Positions 37,701 to 52,700 of a stretch of DNA of 64,000 nt are shown piece by piece. The stretch covers positions 75,955,395 to 76,019,394 of the forward strand of contig NC_081833.1 in assembly GCF_030867095.1 (NCBI RefSeq). Direction: 5' to 3'. A program made the position numbers and the translations under genes. Origin of the DNA: Alligator mississippiensis. Its lineage: Eukaryota; Chordata; Crocodylia; Alligatoridae. Position 1 is the stretch's first letter. Each line of letters begins with the position of its first letter. The notes beneath the pieces were generated by a model that ran no database searches, was not told where the DNA came from, and was given only the letters and a program-made list of their open reading frames with translations.

Positions 37701-40700
37701 AGGAAGTTTCATACCTTGTCCACTTGGTACTGGAGATGGCCATAGGGCTAATGCCCGAGATGCCTGGATCCACAGCCCCCAAAATAACCCAGGAGACATT
37801 CTAGTGCTTCACGTGCAAAGAAAAATATCCTCTTTGTGCTTCGATTAGTTTGAGCTAACAAAAAGTTACCAAGAACTCTGCTCAAGACCTCTCTTTCTAT
37901 CCCATCTTTAGGAGCAACACGCTGCATCTGGTAGAAAGCGGAGCTAAGACTCACTTCAAAATGAATGAGGCTGTAGAAAAGTGCAAAGTATTTCCACCAT
38001 CATGTCAAAATACAGTAGCTTTTAGATCAGCAAGGCTCAGAGTAAAGGCTTGAAAGTGTCAGTCTGGCATACTGGGCAGCAGCAAGGGTTCTCTACAGAT
38101 CCCTGCACAGTGCAGGTATTATAGCACCCTGCAGGGCAGTCCTGCGAGCAGCCTGACCATGTGCACATCTTACCTGTCAGGGGGGTTAAAATAGGAAGCA
38201 GCTATTAGATTCTGGCAAAAGGACGTCAGTAAGAGATCAACGACCTGGAAGAAAAGAAACCATTCGTGTCTGCTTTGTGACTGGAGGGCCTAGATCTACT
38301 TTTAGATGGACACATGCACACTTTCCCCACATATTAGAACAGACACGTGCTATAGTCATGGGTGCCAAGACATTGAAGTTATATGCATTATAACCCCAGG
38401 AAAGTTTTATATCCCCTCCAATTATCCAGATATGCCCCCATCAAGAAAGCCCGTGTCACTGAATGGATATACATGATATACTGCATATCCCTAGGGCTCT
38501 GCAGCCCTCCAGAGACTGGAAGGCTCAGTGCACACTTCTGTTCTCCAGAGAGCACTACGAGATGTGCAAACTGGGAAATACATTTTCTATTCTTCAGAGA
38601 AGACAGCTTTTGGTGTGGGCTGTATACACGTGCACGCACAGAGCCCCCACCGGCCCCCAAGCTAACTGCGCTCCTCCTCACTCCGAGCTCTAGCACACTC
38701 ACATTCTGATATGGAGCTTCAATTCTGGGGTCAGGCACGTTAACTTGGACTCGAGAATTCAGGGAGGCAGCTTGGTTCTCATCTTCACCGCATCCCAGGA
38801 CTGCACTCAGCCTCTCAGAGATGACTGCAATCTGGGCTCGCACAGCTGCAGGAGAAAGCAGGATGAGAAGAAAAAAAAAAGGCAAGTGCAAAGGTGAGAG
38901 AGGAGCTAGAATTCAGGGCAATACAGCGGTTTCCAAAATCCTTAGCTGTTGATTTTTTTTGTATAAAGGCAAGGAGGGAATTCCTTGTGGCTTCTTTTAA
39001 CATATATGCACTCCACTGTCTCATAATACCTTAAAGTGCAGCAGAAGAGACTCTTTTTTCTTCTGCATTTTGAGACCATCTTTGGTTTGGAAATGCCAAG
39101 AACACTGCCTGGAACGCAGCATGGAACTGAAGGGGACCCTCAGGATGCTAAGACCAGATCCCTCCAGTCACAGGCAACACTGTGAAGTCCCAGAGCACCC
39201 AGAGGAGCCCTCCCTCCAGCACACACAGCTGTGGAGTACTGTGTAATAAACTTAGGATCTTTAGTATAAACACTAAATCCACAGGGTGCCACCTGAGGAC
39301 AGCAGGAGGGATAAGTGTGCTACGGGTGCCAGGCCCCTGCAATTAAGAGACCTGATGGTGCAAAGCAGAAAGTGCCCTGTACAATAGTAGAAGGTAAAAC
39401 AGTGGCCTGACCCAAGATAAATTCTTTCCTGACCTAAGCCCAATAATCTGTTTAACTCTGAGCATGTGAGCAACAGGCAGCAGGCAGAAACCCAACAGGT
39501 TTTCTATACTGTTAGAACACTCTTCAGCCTATCTTCCATCTCTAGCTGTGGCTAATATCTGATGCTTCAGAGGATGGTGAAACCCAACTCCTCCCTCCTT
39601 TTCCCCCTTCCAAAAGCTAAGTAATCCAATGAAGGGGGAAAATAATTTCCTCCTGGCCCCTACAAGCAACCAGCAGACACTCTGAAGCATGGGATTAGCA
39701 CAACAGGGCATAAGCAATATAAGGATGTTAAACATTCAGGACGAAGAAGGAGGAACTGATTCATGAGGGCCCATCACACCCACAGTCACCTTCCTTACCT
39801 GCACTCATGAACCACTGGGCCTCCTGCAATCCAAGCTAGCACATGGCCTCAAGGCACAAGAGCCCAGAGATGCATCAAGCTCATGACCCCAGTGCGGAGC
39901 TGCTCAAACGCTCAGGCTTTCCACACCTCCAGGACACTCTCTCTGCCCTGGCACTGTTTTCTCTAGATTCAACAACTGCCTCCAGGCTCTGCCCTCATCA
40001 TCAGCAAAATCAAAAACAAAAGAATGGGTGAAACAAAAATGAAGCTTCCAGCACTTCTGCACTTCCCAGATCTTGGCTTGCAGGACAGGGGCCGCCTGGT
40101 GCTCAGACCAGTGCTCCATGGGTTACTTACTGCCCTGCAATGCCTCTCACAGCATGTGCTCTACAACTGATCACACACCAAGGATAAGGAAAGCACTAAG
40201 GACATTTTTATACATGCTCTGGGACACTACACCGGGCACATTAATTTACGAGCCATGCTAATTAAAAGTGCCCGCACACCACGTGTACCAGCATCCCTGC
40301 GCTGAAAAATGGCAGTGGGGCACTTTGAACCAACGCTCATTGAACGTGTTTTAGTTCAAAGCACCCCGCCACCATTTTTTCAGTGCAGGGACACTGATGC
40401 ACTTAATGCAGAAGGCTGCCAGAGTGCATCAGTTTCCGTGCTCCAGCAGACTTGATTAATTGAGTCTGCTCCCACATGCTGGGTTTCCAGGGCATCGGAG
40501 CAGGCTCCCCACACATCTATAGGAGACCAAAGTCTCCAAATGTACCTGACACACTAACCACAGGCCACAGAAATGCGTTTCCCCTCGTCTTCAAACCAAA
40601 CAAACGTTCCTGCCATCATTGCTTACGTGTTTACATCCTTGGGACAAAATAAGTAAGTCGAGGGTGCTAATGCCAAACACCAGCTGCTTGTTTGCTCCTT

Positions 40701-43700
40701 TTTGAAAGCAAGCAGCAAAAACTCTAGTTTAGGCATCATTCTTCAGGGGAATTTACTGCCTGGGTTTTTCAAGATACAGTAAATGTATTTTGTTTCATCT
40801 GTCTCAGCACAGATGAATCTCTGATCTCACCACAGCTAAGCTTGGCCAACATATCTGTCTTCATTGCAGTTAAAGGAAAGCCAAAGCTGGTACACTATCT
40901 TCCTAATGCACAGCTCATGAACCGAGAGACCACAAAGTATTTTGGAACAATGGTTCCCAAGCAGCAGTCCAGAGAAGCAACCCTTATACCAAAACTCATA
41001 CTTCACATCCCGCCAGAGGGGCGGTGCTCGTCTCAAACTCATGGCTGAACAACACTAAGAGGGGAATCCTCAACCTCTCAGCAGAGAAATGCTGTAATAC
41101 AAAAGATGGCCCTCACCTCTAAAAAGACGACCAGGAGGAATTACACGAATCAAAGAGATTGGTCTTCAGCCACAGTGGCAAGATACATAGCTCTGTTGTT
41201 CCGGAATTACAAACAGCCACCTGTGAACATTTCTTACATTTTATTTGCTACCGGCTCCCTCCCCACGTACCGCTGTATTTGCTTTGGTCTGTGACCAGCG
41301 TTCTCAGTTCAGCTAGTTCAGCCTTAAGCTGCTCAAGTGGCTCTTTAAGATGGTCAGTCTCCATTTCTATTGATCCATCTAGATAAATAGGAGAGAAATG
41401 CGATAGATATTATACCAGTTTAAAAACATGAAACCTAAGCAATAATTTACTAATCTTCCACATACGCCTTATGTAAAGATTACATTCACTTTTGTAGATA
41501 AATCCACGACACAATGTGGATCCGTCACTGTACATAGCGTCATTTTATCCTCAAAATTAAAATGCCATTTGATCACTTATGAGCTTATGTCTTAGAAAAG
41601 AATTTAACTCTGAAACCAAGAAATGAAAGAATTTCACTTCATAATTTCTTTCCTACTCTGATTTGCTCCCCATCCCCTCACAGCTAGGCTGCAAAAACAT
41701 TCCACAAATGCAAAGTTAAATGCTAAAATCTTAAATCAGACTAAAATCAACAGCTTCTGCTGAAACAAGAAAGCAAAACCTATGTTTAAGTCTCCAGGTG
41801 GATAGGTTGGGTCTTTGTTTAAAAGCGAAGTTCCCATTCATCACTGGAGAGAAACAGCTTCCAATATGCAGCAGTGCAGGCCCAGAAGCAAGCAGAGATG
41901 GTCAGCGAGCACTCGGGAGGCAGGGTTTTGTGTCAGAACTAAAACAAACCCAGCCTTGGACACAGAGATTTCCAAGTAAAGACTTAGGCTAAATTTGTGA
42001 ATTGTTATAGCAGTTTCCAGTGATGATATTTTATCGCCTTTCTGTGCTAGAGCAGAGCCTAGGGGAGGCTTAGAAATAATGGACAAAATGTATCTTTGGT
42101 ATAACTTCATTGATGTCAGTGTAAGAGCACCAGTGATGAATTGGCTTAAATGATTCAGTTCTGCCACAAGGTAAGGAAGATCAGAAGAAGCCGCTAGAGG
42201 TCACTGTTAACTCAAATGTATTTGTGCTTGCAAAGATCAACTTTTTTTTTACAACTATTTAGTTGGTCTAATAAAAGATACCACCTCTACCCAAAGGCTT
42301 TGCCTGCCCTTGTGCTTAGACCAATACAGCTACCGCCTAGATCCCTGAAATATAGAAGATGCCACATGTTGCCATTTGAAATGGAAACTTCACAACGTGA
42401 AGAAGAAAAAGAGCCGGTTTCAACAACCAGGACTAATTTTTAACTTCGCATACATGGGCCCCCCCCAGCCTGGATGACATCTGACACCTACAGGTAAACA
42501 ACCTGCTTCTGTTTTCTGCAATCCTTCTACATTTGCATTCCTGCAGAGCAGCTTTCTAAAAGACTGGCTTTTTTCCTACCCGAGAGACTTCTGACCATCC
42601 TTCATATCTCTCACCATTTTCAATTTATTTTTTTTGCCTGAGGAAGGACGTGTGTGTCCGAAAGATTGCAAAGTACAACTTTTTTGGAACAATTTAGTTG
42701 ATGTAATAAAAGATAATCGCCTGTGCCCAAAGACTTTGCCTGCCTTTGTGAAAGCCTTCACATTCCAGCAGGGTCATGGTGAACCGCAGTACTGTCACTA
42801 GTCTTTTTTGCATTTCCTGGTTTCCAGGACACCGAGCGGCCAGACTCTGCTGAATACCAGAGGACTGACAGAACTTCTGTCCTTGTGTTAAGTAGAAGGG
42901 GTCAAAACATACCTATAGAGCAACAGCAACTTTGTGAGACCTCTTAAAAAGGTGTGACGTTTCCTTAGCATAGTCTGTATACTAACTTAAGCTCAGTTAC
43001 GGACACAAACTAGGAATATTTGACTTTAGCGGACCTAACTCAGTATTGCTGCTTCTGTTACCGTTTGAAGATAGGCCCCATTCTGGGAATGTCAGCAGAC
43101 TTAAACTCTCCTTGCTCAGAGAGGCTGTCGAAGTAAGTCCATTAAAATTGTGCAACGCTGTCAGCCTAGCTGCTAAGGTCAGATCTTAAACTAAACTCAA
43201 TGGATGTGGGTTGACAACCACAACAGTTACATTTTCAGACTTATTTTTCCACCTATTCCCATGGCCCCTTTTCTTGGCTAGGCACTTTAACTCAGTCCTA
43301 AGGCAGACCACCGCTGATGTACAATCACACCGTCCTGCAGGAGACCAGGACTCGGGTTCTGACACTCCAGGCTAGTGGGGATAAGAGGTTTGCTGCACAG
43401 CAAAGAAATATCCAACCCAGTGTTAAAGTAGCTAGTTCTGGGATCAGTCAGAGCCCAGATAAGATAGCACGAACTTCCTGATAAGACTCGGAGCTGTTGG
43501 TTTCATATATCAATACAGCATAAATCACTTATGTTTACACACATCAAGAAATGGACTGATTCTCATCGGAATTTTCCCAAGGATCATAAAGGGCATCAAT
43601 AAAAACAGAGATAGTTAATCTTGGCTCATTTTGCCAACACACTCATGTTTAAGGAAACAGATTCTCACCTTGTACCAGTTTCTTTTTCATAGCTTGACAA

Positions 43701-46700
43701 TCTTGAATGTATCTGGAGTACACATTTGGGGGAATTTTATTGGCTCTGAATTAGGAGAAAGATATATGAATCAGACAGAGACAGACGGACAAAATTAATA
43801 TGTATTTCCATATACATCTGTGAGTGCAATACTTGATGGGCAGGTGTACAATGCTAAATGAACATTTTCGAACTAGACGGCCCACTGAGGTCCCTTCCGA
43901 CACTAGAATCTATGAATCCATCACTGTGCATGTAACAGGATTACTTCAGAGTTTTAATAAGGTTCTGATAGGTACAACTAAGTCTTAGACACTACATGCA
44001 AGACACTAGACCTGGAGACTGAATCAGGGCGTCTCACATGAACAGTCCTTGGAGTTTGCCAATAAGTACCAATCTGTAAGCAAAGTGTCTTGCAGTAGCA
44101 CAGGCCTCATTCACACTCAAACACTTCGAAGAAAAAACCTAGCAAATCAGAAATTCCCTTTGCATCACGCGCTTTGTTTTCAGTACCTCTTTAAGGAGTC
44201 TATAAGAGCCATGCATGAATCTGGAATTTCAGGGAGCTGTAAGAGAGAAAACATTTGGGTTAGAAGAGCATTCACTATTCACAAATTTACAAATGGAAGC
44301 ATACCCCCCTGCCCCCAATACTAACCACTCGTGGCTTAAGTAAAGCAGGAATAAAACGGGAAATATAGTAAGGTCGTCTGAAAATACTAAAAAGACATGG
44401 CAAAGGTTAGCAGCAGCTAAATACAGAGTCACTTGTTACTATCAAGTGTGATGTCTGTTTGGCTGTAGATGAGGAGTGTTTAAAACCCAGAACAAATTCT
44501 ATTACCTGTAAGAGGGCAGCACTTCTAAACAAAGCCACCTAACATAGGTGTTAACTATTGTTAGTATCAAGTTTCCTTCCCCTATCAGCTGCTCGCTCAC
44601 AGGAGAATGAATCCAAATTCATACCAACAGCATTTGTAATGAACAGACCCTGAAGCTGTGGGTCATTTCTTGTGTGTATGTGGCTTTCCCATCCCCTACA
44701 CGTCACCTGAACAAACAGCATTTGGGCTTAGGTGTCTACTGCAGCACTAGATAAAATAGGGAGTTCTTCCTAGACACCCCTTTGCTCCCAGTCTAAGCTT
44801 TTTCCCCATTTCTGTTTTGACATACTCCTGAAATAGCATAGTTTGCAGAAAGAACCCTTGGGCAGTCACTGTACCTGGCTTCCATCACGCTGGTAGGGAT
44901 CTTCCCTGTATTTTCAAATATCTGAATGGCCTTTTCAACATCCTGAAGCGCTTGGCACTGGGGCTGGCTCACGTAGGTGACAAGGGAAAAAAGTGAGAAT
45001 GTTAAGATGACAGTAAATCTGCCTGGCCTGCTCTTTCGAGCCTAGTAATTCACTATTTTACCTTTACTGTATTCACAGTACAAAGACTGAAAGGATGCCA
45101 GTGACTGCTATGGAAGTAACAATGCAAGAAACTCAAGGGAAAGGAAATGAAGCTCAACCTGTACCCAACTGTGGCAGTCTCCTTGTGGGTAAGCATAACT
45201 AACAGAGCTGAAAGAAACCAGAAGAGCCTTTTACTTTGGACTTCATCAGGATGTGCCCCCCTCCCCATGATGAATAGCCTATGCCCTCAGCCACTGCATC
45301 ACTGACACCAACTATATTTCATGCTCCTTTAGATAAATTCACTCTTCCTGTTTATTTCCAGTCGATTGATCTGTCCTATTGCGTTAGCTGCTGATCAAAA
45401 CACAGAATAAAAATGTTACTCAAAAGTAACAATGGCAAAGCCAAACCTCCCCTTTCCGTTTAGTAGCGTTATTCAAAACTTATTGTGTTTATGGCAGCCT
45501 GGGATTGCAGTCTGAGGACATAACTCCTACCAAAGAGAATACCCCTTTAAATCAGTGAGTCATCTTGATTGCTACAGAAGGCCAATGCCATTCATAATTG
45601 AAGACTTATTTACTGAGGTGATGTAGTGCGGCCCTTTCCATGTGACCAATAATGAGGTGGAAATCATCCCAGTAACAAAGAGTATAATTAGAAAACATTC
45701 TGAATAATCATCCAGTACCTGCACAATTTCTTTGGTTGATAAATCTTCATAAAGCCCCATGTCCTCTATGGAGACCTGTGTAGGGTTACATAAAAAAACC
45801 ACAACGTGAAGTGGGCTGCGCTCAGAGAAAAACCTGATTCTTCAGATGCAGAAGAACACCTTTTACTAACCTTGAGATCAGCCAGCCTGGTTTTGGCCAG
45901 AGCGATATATTCCGAGAGAAAGGAACGGTATTTTGCTGGCACAAAAGGTGGATGCATTATGTGGACCTAAGGAGTGAAGTTCAAAGACAGGGTTCTGGTT
46001 CTGATTCTTTAGTTTTACAAGCTATGAATGCCAACTTCTTGTTCATCCTATAGACTGTCTGATCAAATCCCCAGAATTAAGCAGGCACAACTGCCTGCTT
46101 GAGGACTCAAAGAAAAGCTAGTCATATTACAAAGGAAACCTTTCCATGCACAAAATCGTGATGAGCTTTAATTTACTCCCCTGAGAGTTGATTTTTTTCA
46201 TCACACCAAGCAAGGGAATCCTTTGTTAGTTTATTTTTGGGAAGGATGCTGGTCCTGCCTTTGAGGGATTTATCCTAAGCAAGACAATTATAAAATATAA
46301 TTTTATAATTATATGCTGAAAGCCTGACTTAATAAGCTGAAGCAGCTTGGAGCAGCTTTCTAACATAGCCCCCAGAAAATGATCTTCATTAGCAGCTTCT
46401 CACCTTCAGGTACTGTGGCGCTTCAAAGGGCACCAACTCCGACAGGAATTCAAACAGGAAGACCAAAGCCTTCTTGCTGTTACCATGGTAACCACTTGAA
46501 TTCCCAAAGGAAGCCTAAAAGAGGAAAAATGACAATATTGCCTTTCAGTGTCGAGAGGCTACAATCAGCGTGGCGATCCCAGCTGCCATATAAATCTGTT
46601 TTCTGTCTAGGCAACACACATCCATGGAAGGATTTCCTGAGAACATTATTTATTTGTTTATTTAAAAATCTTTTATTCAATTCCCAGAAAGCCTGTCACA

Positions 46701-49700
46701 ATAAATATCAAAGTTCAGTTTAAAGCCCTTGAGGGAGCACTTACAGGCAGTTAAACTGAGGGGGTAAACTGAGATTTGTGACCTGGGAGTCAACAGCAGA
46801 CTCACAGGTTTTTACACAGTGGTAAATACACCTTTGCTCTGATAAACCTAAATATTACAGGAACAATACCCCTGTCTACCGGGGTCACACAATGTAACGT
46901 TTTATTTTTCAATAAATTCTGGCTACTTCAGGACTGACAAGCCCACTTGTGTATATACAACTACATAAAGATTTGCATCTCTAGATTTAATATACTTTTA
47001 CCACAGCTGTCAAAGCAGATCCTCAACACGTGTGATTACCGCAGCTGCATATACATCTCTGCAATTTCTCCAGCCTACAACCTTGCATGACAACGTTTTC
47101 AGTTATCAAGACGCTGGAAAATATCTAGTCTTATTGTACTTATTAACTAGCCTTGTGCACCAAAATTTCTGACCAATAACCAGAGAAGCCAAGCAGAAGT
47201 CAGGGGAGGAGGGACGGAAAGCTAAAAAAAGACACGATTACTGAAGAGAAGAAATATTTGGTTTATTCCTTTGTAAAGCTAAAGGCAATAGTCAATACTA
47301 ATAATATATCGCTACAGTCAAGACTATTATTGCCCACCTCTACTCCAGAAGGATCAAGGTCCTTCCTATGCATGTTTAAATGAATTCATTCCTTCTAATT
47401 CTCTCCCGACATCCCCCACTGACAAAAACACACAGAATTCTCAGCTGGTCTTTTTTTTTTTTATTCTTACCTTAAACCATTCAGCATAAGGCATGAAAAC
47501 GGCAGGACCCTCCAGCGCAGCCTGACGAACGATCAGGAACGCAGTGATTATATTTTCCATATCATAATTCTCAAAGGCTTTTGTCAGCAGACGGCTCAGT
47601 AGGTCTAGAATTGATACAAACAATAACCTAAAGACACAAAATACCTGTGGCTGAAATTTGAAATGGACTCTTGGCACTGGAATTCTCTTACAATAAATGC
47701 AGCCGATTATCTGCTTTGGGACTCGGCCACAACATTGTTTTAGCTGTTGTATAATGGCACCTTGCTTTGCAACAAACCATTTAGACTGCACTGGCCCCCA
47801 AGAACGGCAGAGTCCAGACCAGTGAACACTAAGAATCACAGAAGAAAAAGAGGCACACTTGTGGTGCGCACACATTAAGAAAGAACCCAAACTGTACCAG
47901 TAAAGGCTACTCAGATTAGCAGCTAAGGCGATTATTGCATAACCGCTGCTACCAGAAAGAAAATTGAGAAATGGCAGTTGAAAGGCTTGACATGCACATC
48001 AGGATGAAACTTGGACAATCTGAATGGAGAAGCACAGCCCTGGTGTTCTTTTTCTTACAGTGCAGCAAGCAATTAATTATACAATGGCTGAAGCCATCTA
48101 GAATCCGACTACAAATCTAATACTGTGCTGGTCAGGGCAGTCCTGAATGTTTGGCACCCGGACAAGCAGGACACAGGTACCCTACCACGTTCCTCAGCAC
48201 CCAGTACCTTTAACCAGCTGCTCTGCTTTCACCTGGCAAATCACCAGCGTGGATACACAGGAAAGCACATGCTGCCAATTCACCTCGTGAGTCTCCAGGA
48301 CCTGTTGCAAATGAGACAGCAGCTCCTCTGCACTGAAGGCCACGAACAGCTGGAAGATAGTAATGGTGTTTCATTTTAGTTCTGCCACCCTGGTAGAGTG
48401 AAATCTCCTCTGCATTTTGTCCCAACAGGACACTCCTGACTTCACTCAGGATGCAGCTGCCTTCTGCGATTTTGGGACAAAGCTACATTTGTGCATTCCC
48501 CAAACAAGCTTCCCAGCTCAAACAGCAATGCTGCCCGTTGACTCCAATGGGAGTAAGATCAAGCTGTTTCACAAATGCAGTGATCCAAGTGCCTTACCTA
48601 CTTTTTATTCTTTATATATGGCTTGTTATTATTACATTTTGGATTGCAGCACGCTCGCACTGTATTTGTCCCTCCCTTACTCTCACTTTGTTGTGCAAAC
48701 GTCTTCATCAGGATGAGCAGAATTTTGTGGCTACATGGTCTTCCCACCACACCACTGCCTACAACTACTGGAAGCTGATTCAGGCTGTGGGACTGAAATC
48801 CACCGCTTTCCTTCTCAGTCTAATGTTTGCCATTGGAATTGTGACAAGGGAAAAAAAAGAACTGCCAACTAGAACTTAAAAAGTAGTTTTCATACACATC
48901 AAGTTCTGAGCAGTTTCAGAAATGTAACCTGAAAAACTTATAAGCTATGTTCTCTGTGCAAAACCTAGGAGACAGACGTACTTTGCGATACAGGGTAGTG
49001 AGCAGCGGGGTGGTTCTTGCAAAACTCCACTCTCTCTGCATATGAATGGCATCAGACACTGCATCCAGATAAAAAAAAAGTTACTTTATAAATCACAGCA
49101 GATAAAAAGTATATGAAACCCTCTCCAAATCTGGCATGCAGCTATATTTTAGCCAACAATTCAGAAACCTTCCTCATTCTACCTGAGGATTTCTGTACCT
49201 TTCCTTTCTTGATTCCTACCTTTCAACAGAGGATTATAAGTAAGAACTTCAGTCAAGGTGTGAATGAAAAATTGGTGCAAAGCATCTGGACACACGGTAC
49301 TTCTGTACATTGTCACATTGAATATGTTCAGCCTATGAACAAACAAGAAACATTCAGGGACCACACAGGGATCCACTGACTATGTGCGGCTTACAGATGA
49401 CACCTTTGTATTCTCACAGTTTCACAGTGCTTAGGGTCAGAAGGGACCCTAAACAGATCATCAGGTCCGCCTCCCTGCCCCGGGCAGGAACGAGTGCTGG
49501 GGTCATAACACCCCAGCCAAATATCTATCTCCTACTACTGCTGTTCTTACCAGTCAAGTTGTCAAAGCTGAAGTAAACCCTGATAGATATTTTGAACACG
49601 TACACCAAGAACGATTCTGCCCCTCTGCCTCCTCCCCTAATTGACAGATTAATATAGGTGGTTTAGTCAGTTTTTACATAAGAGCCAGCTAAATGAAGCA

Positions 49701-52700
49701 CAGGAGAACTGATCGAGAGAGAGACAGGGCATGACAACTGTGATCTCTAACAAAGGAACTGGAAGCAGGAAGTTCAAGAGGAGGCTGGAACTGATGGCAA
49801 CTGCAAGGCACACAAGGAGAACTCAGGTGAGAACGGCTGGCAGGGAAACTCAGAGTGCCGTGTGGGGACTCCAGGGGTGGTCTGAGATTGCCAGAATGTG
49901 TTTTATTATGTTTTTTTTTTGCAAATACCAGCCAGTAAGTTTATGTGTATGTGTTTGTAAGGGTGGAAAATATCAAGAATAAGTCAACTTACCTGTGAAT
50001 TACTTGAAAGCGTCTAAAATTATATATGCTCGCTTCATAAACTTATTACAGAAGACACACATGGAACAGTGGAACAGACATGCTTAGGGTATTTATAGGA
50101 GAGATTTCTTACCAGCATTTTACACCTTGCAGCTTAGTGGTGTCTTCCTGCTTTTCTTTAGCAATGGCATCCAGCACCCCTAATACCCCAAAATATAAAA
50201 TAAACACAAAACAAGTCAGAGAAAGATTTGGAAAGAATTGTGCCATTAAGCTTAGAGAAACAAATTAGACTGAGCACTGTGCAACCTTTAAGGAGGTGAC
50301 CCCATTAGGGAAATGGGCAGCAAGAACCATTCATCAGTGCTCAGCTCTTAGGAAAATGTCTTTATTAGCATTAACCTTGAACCACTTTAAAAGGATCCCC
50401 AGCATGTGCTGGCAATCGAACCATTTAAAGATACGCATATATAACAACTCGGGTTCCAAACCCTGGCCCCAGATCCTGCAAATACAATGTTAGCACAGAC
50501 CCTTGTGCCTCTGTGACGTCCACTAAGAGATGACAACGCTTCTGCTAGCAGATCTTACCCGAACACACTGTGACAGAGGGATGACTAGGTCACCTCACCA
50601 TATGAAACAAGGCAGCCCCACTTTGAGAGTTCATGGTTTTACATCCAACACCACTCAGACAAAGACTAGCCTCTATTGCTAATTCTGCTGAGGGTAAAGT
50701 GCTAGCAGTTCATTCATGGCACTGTCTTGGCACATTAAACTGCCATACTCACAGCCTGCTATTAAGGCTGGTCCTAGTGAATGTGGTAGACACAGCAACT
50801 TTCCAGTTTTTTACTGTATCACATCTTCAAATACGGCCGAATTACTGGAGCGAAACCACCAAGCTTTAAAAGAAGAGCCTTTTGATGTGGGTTGGGATTT
50901 TTGAGGAGACAGAGATGTCTCATGCCTATGCCTTATCTGCCAGGCCCTGCTCTTTACTTGATTTATTCTCTCTCTCCGTGAAGAGGAATAAAGCTAAGTA
51001 AAAGAGGGAAACTGCTTATCTTCAGCCACAGGAGTTCAATATCACCGTATCATCATGTAGCCTAGTGCTCCTACTGCTTTCAGCTTGTTTGTTGATACCT
51101 ACACCTCTCCCAGCCCAGATCTCTGCAAAATATTTAAATCATGACAGCAGTTAGTCACTGAAGTGAAGAGACCCAACAAACAGTGATGACCCAGAAATGT
51201 TCACTACACAAACTAAATAAGAATAATATCTATAGAATGTCTTAATCATTCCTCTTTTGGGGAAAACCCTGAAGGGTCTGCATACGGTCCTGGCCTGAAG
51301 AGCAATGCTATTAAGAAACCAGAAGAACTGGTCAAGAGACCAGTGACAGAACTAATTCAAGGAACATCCTGGGCTCTTGCCTATCCACGGTAAAGCAAGG
51401 GTGTTCGTTCTGCAGATACATGGCTGTGTGGATAGGACAGCAACAGATGAAGATCATCCCCTGCAGAACAGGAAAGTTGACTTGTGCTTGGTTTCCTCCT
51501 TTCTCCCCCCATGATTTGCAATGTAAATCCAGATGCTACTATTCTGTACCCAAATCATCATCATCACGGCTCAGCGCAGAACAAGATACACTGCTTGTAA
51601 GACATTTTAGGAAGATTCCAGCTATTAAATTAGATACCCAGTTTAGATTATGTGAATGTCTTTGTTCACTACTCTTAACTCATCATTGTTTAATAAAGCT
51701 ATTTGAAGCTTTTACAAAAAAGATACTCTTGAATTCAAAATGGCATTGCTGACAAAGCACAGAGTTCCTCCTGCCAAACACGCAAGTTCAGAGCTCACAC
51801 TTACCAAGGAACCAATGAGTTAGCCTGCAGCAAACTCCATGCTGCCACAGGTACACTGCTTCCAGGACCTGAGCCAGCTCATTTAAGCCAGCTTGGTTAT
51901 CTGTGCGCTACACTACAGTCTGCAGTGCACACATAACCTTAGTAAAGAAAAATTGGATAGGAGGCAGGGTTGATTTGCCAGGCCAGAGATGAATGGGAGA
52001 AGAGACAGAGGCAGCTTGAAAGACCAGTAACTTTCTATTACACTGCAGTAGAGGAAACGTGTTCTCAGTAAATAGCTCCTCTATGCCCTCTGAAATCTCC
52101 CAGAAAAGAAAGTCCACCTAGTAAAGTACAGTTTCAATACACTGCGCAAAACCCCAAGTAAGTAGTAATCAGTACTCACAGGTCAACATCCTTTGCAGAA
52201 CAGCAAAGCAGATCTGTTTGAAATGAACAAACGATGGTCACTTAGCATTTAATACAGCAGCAAGTGTGTTCAGAGTAAATCAAGGGGTTCAAAAACTAAA
52301 CTGTCCTGAAATTCCTGATTCAAAGCTTATCTTAACATAAACCGACTTGTCACAGAAGTATAATGTGATTAATTGAACAGCCTGATTATTCTTGGCATTA
52401 CAAACCAGAAATGCAGCAGAACAATCTAGGAGAACATATAGGTAAAAAAACCCAAACCAAATGGGGACCCCCCAAGAAGGGTGGATGTGTTAATTCATCA
52501 TCTCCAAAATCACCTTTCAAAAGTTACTGATTTTAGAACCCTCCCTACCACCCCCAGCCTCGTCAAGTAGCTTCGAAGATTCACGATAAACTCTCCAAGG
52601 AGCTCTAGGCATTGGATCACTCAGCATTTACCTCACCCTATGCTCTCTTGCTGAATTACTGCCCTGTCTATATTGGACTGCAAGCTCTTCCAGCTAATTC

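Larger units (their letters stand above)
32563..46514 (-). other. FANCA: FANCA exons 15-29 (middle third)
   Basis: Coding parts in order: 46404-46514, 45871-45966, 45719-45775, 44875-44963, 44326-44386, 44187-44236, 43669-43745, 41271-41378, 38703-38845, 38174-38244, 36670-36769, 35380-35579, 34538-34634, 33742-33918, 32563-32636. Exons 16, 19 and 25 end in GTTAGT donors. Exon 26 (200 nt, [20 protein letters not shown] at its start) has no long single open frame around it and was found from its flanking phases and homology. Exon 23 carries [20 protein letters not shown], a strongly conserved FANCA segment. Confidence 0.93.

Noticed and set aside
46285-46315. AT-rich palindrome near 46.3 kb
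   Set aside because: It is short and made of A/T only, which is common by chance in an AT-rich intron.
49735-49830. Possible further CR1 piece
   Set aside because: Only one short phrase, AAGTTCAAGAGGAGGCTGGA, matches. The flanks do not follow the CR1 order.
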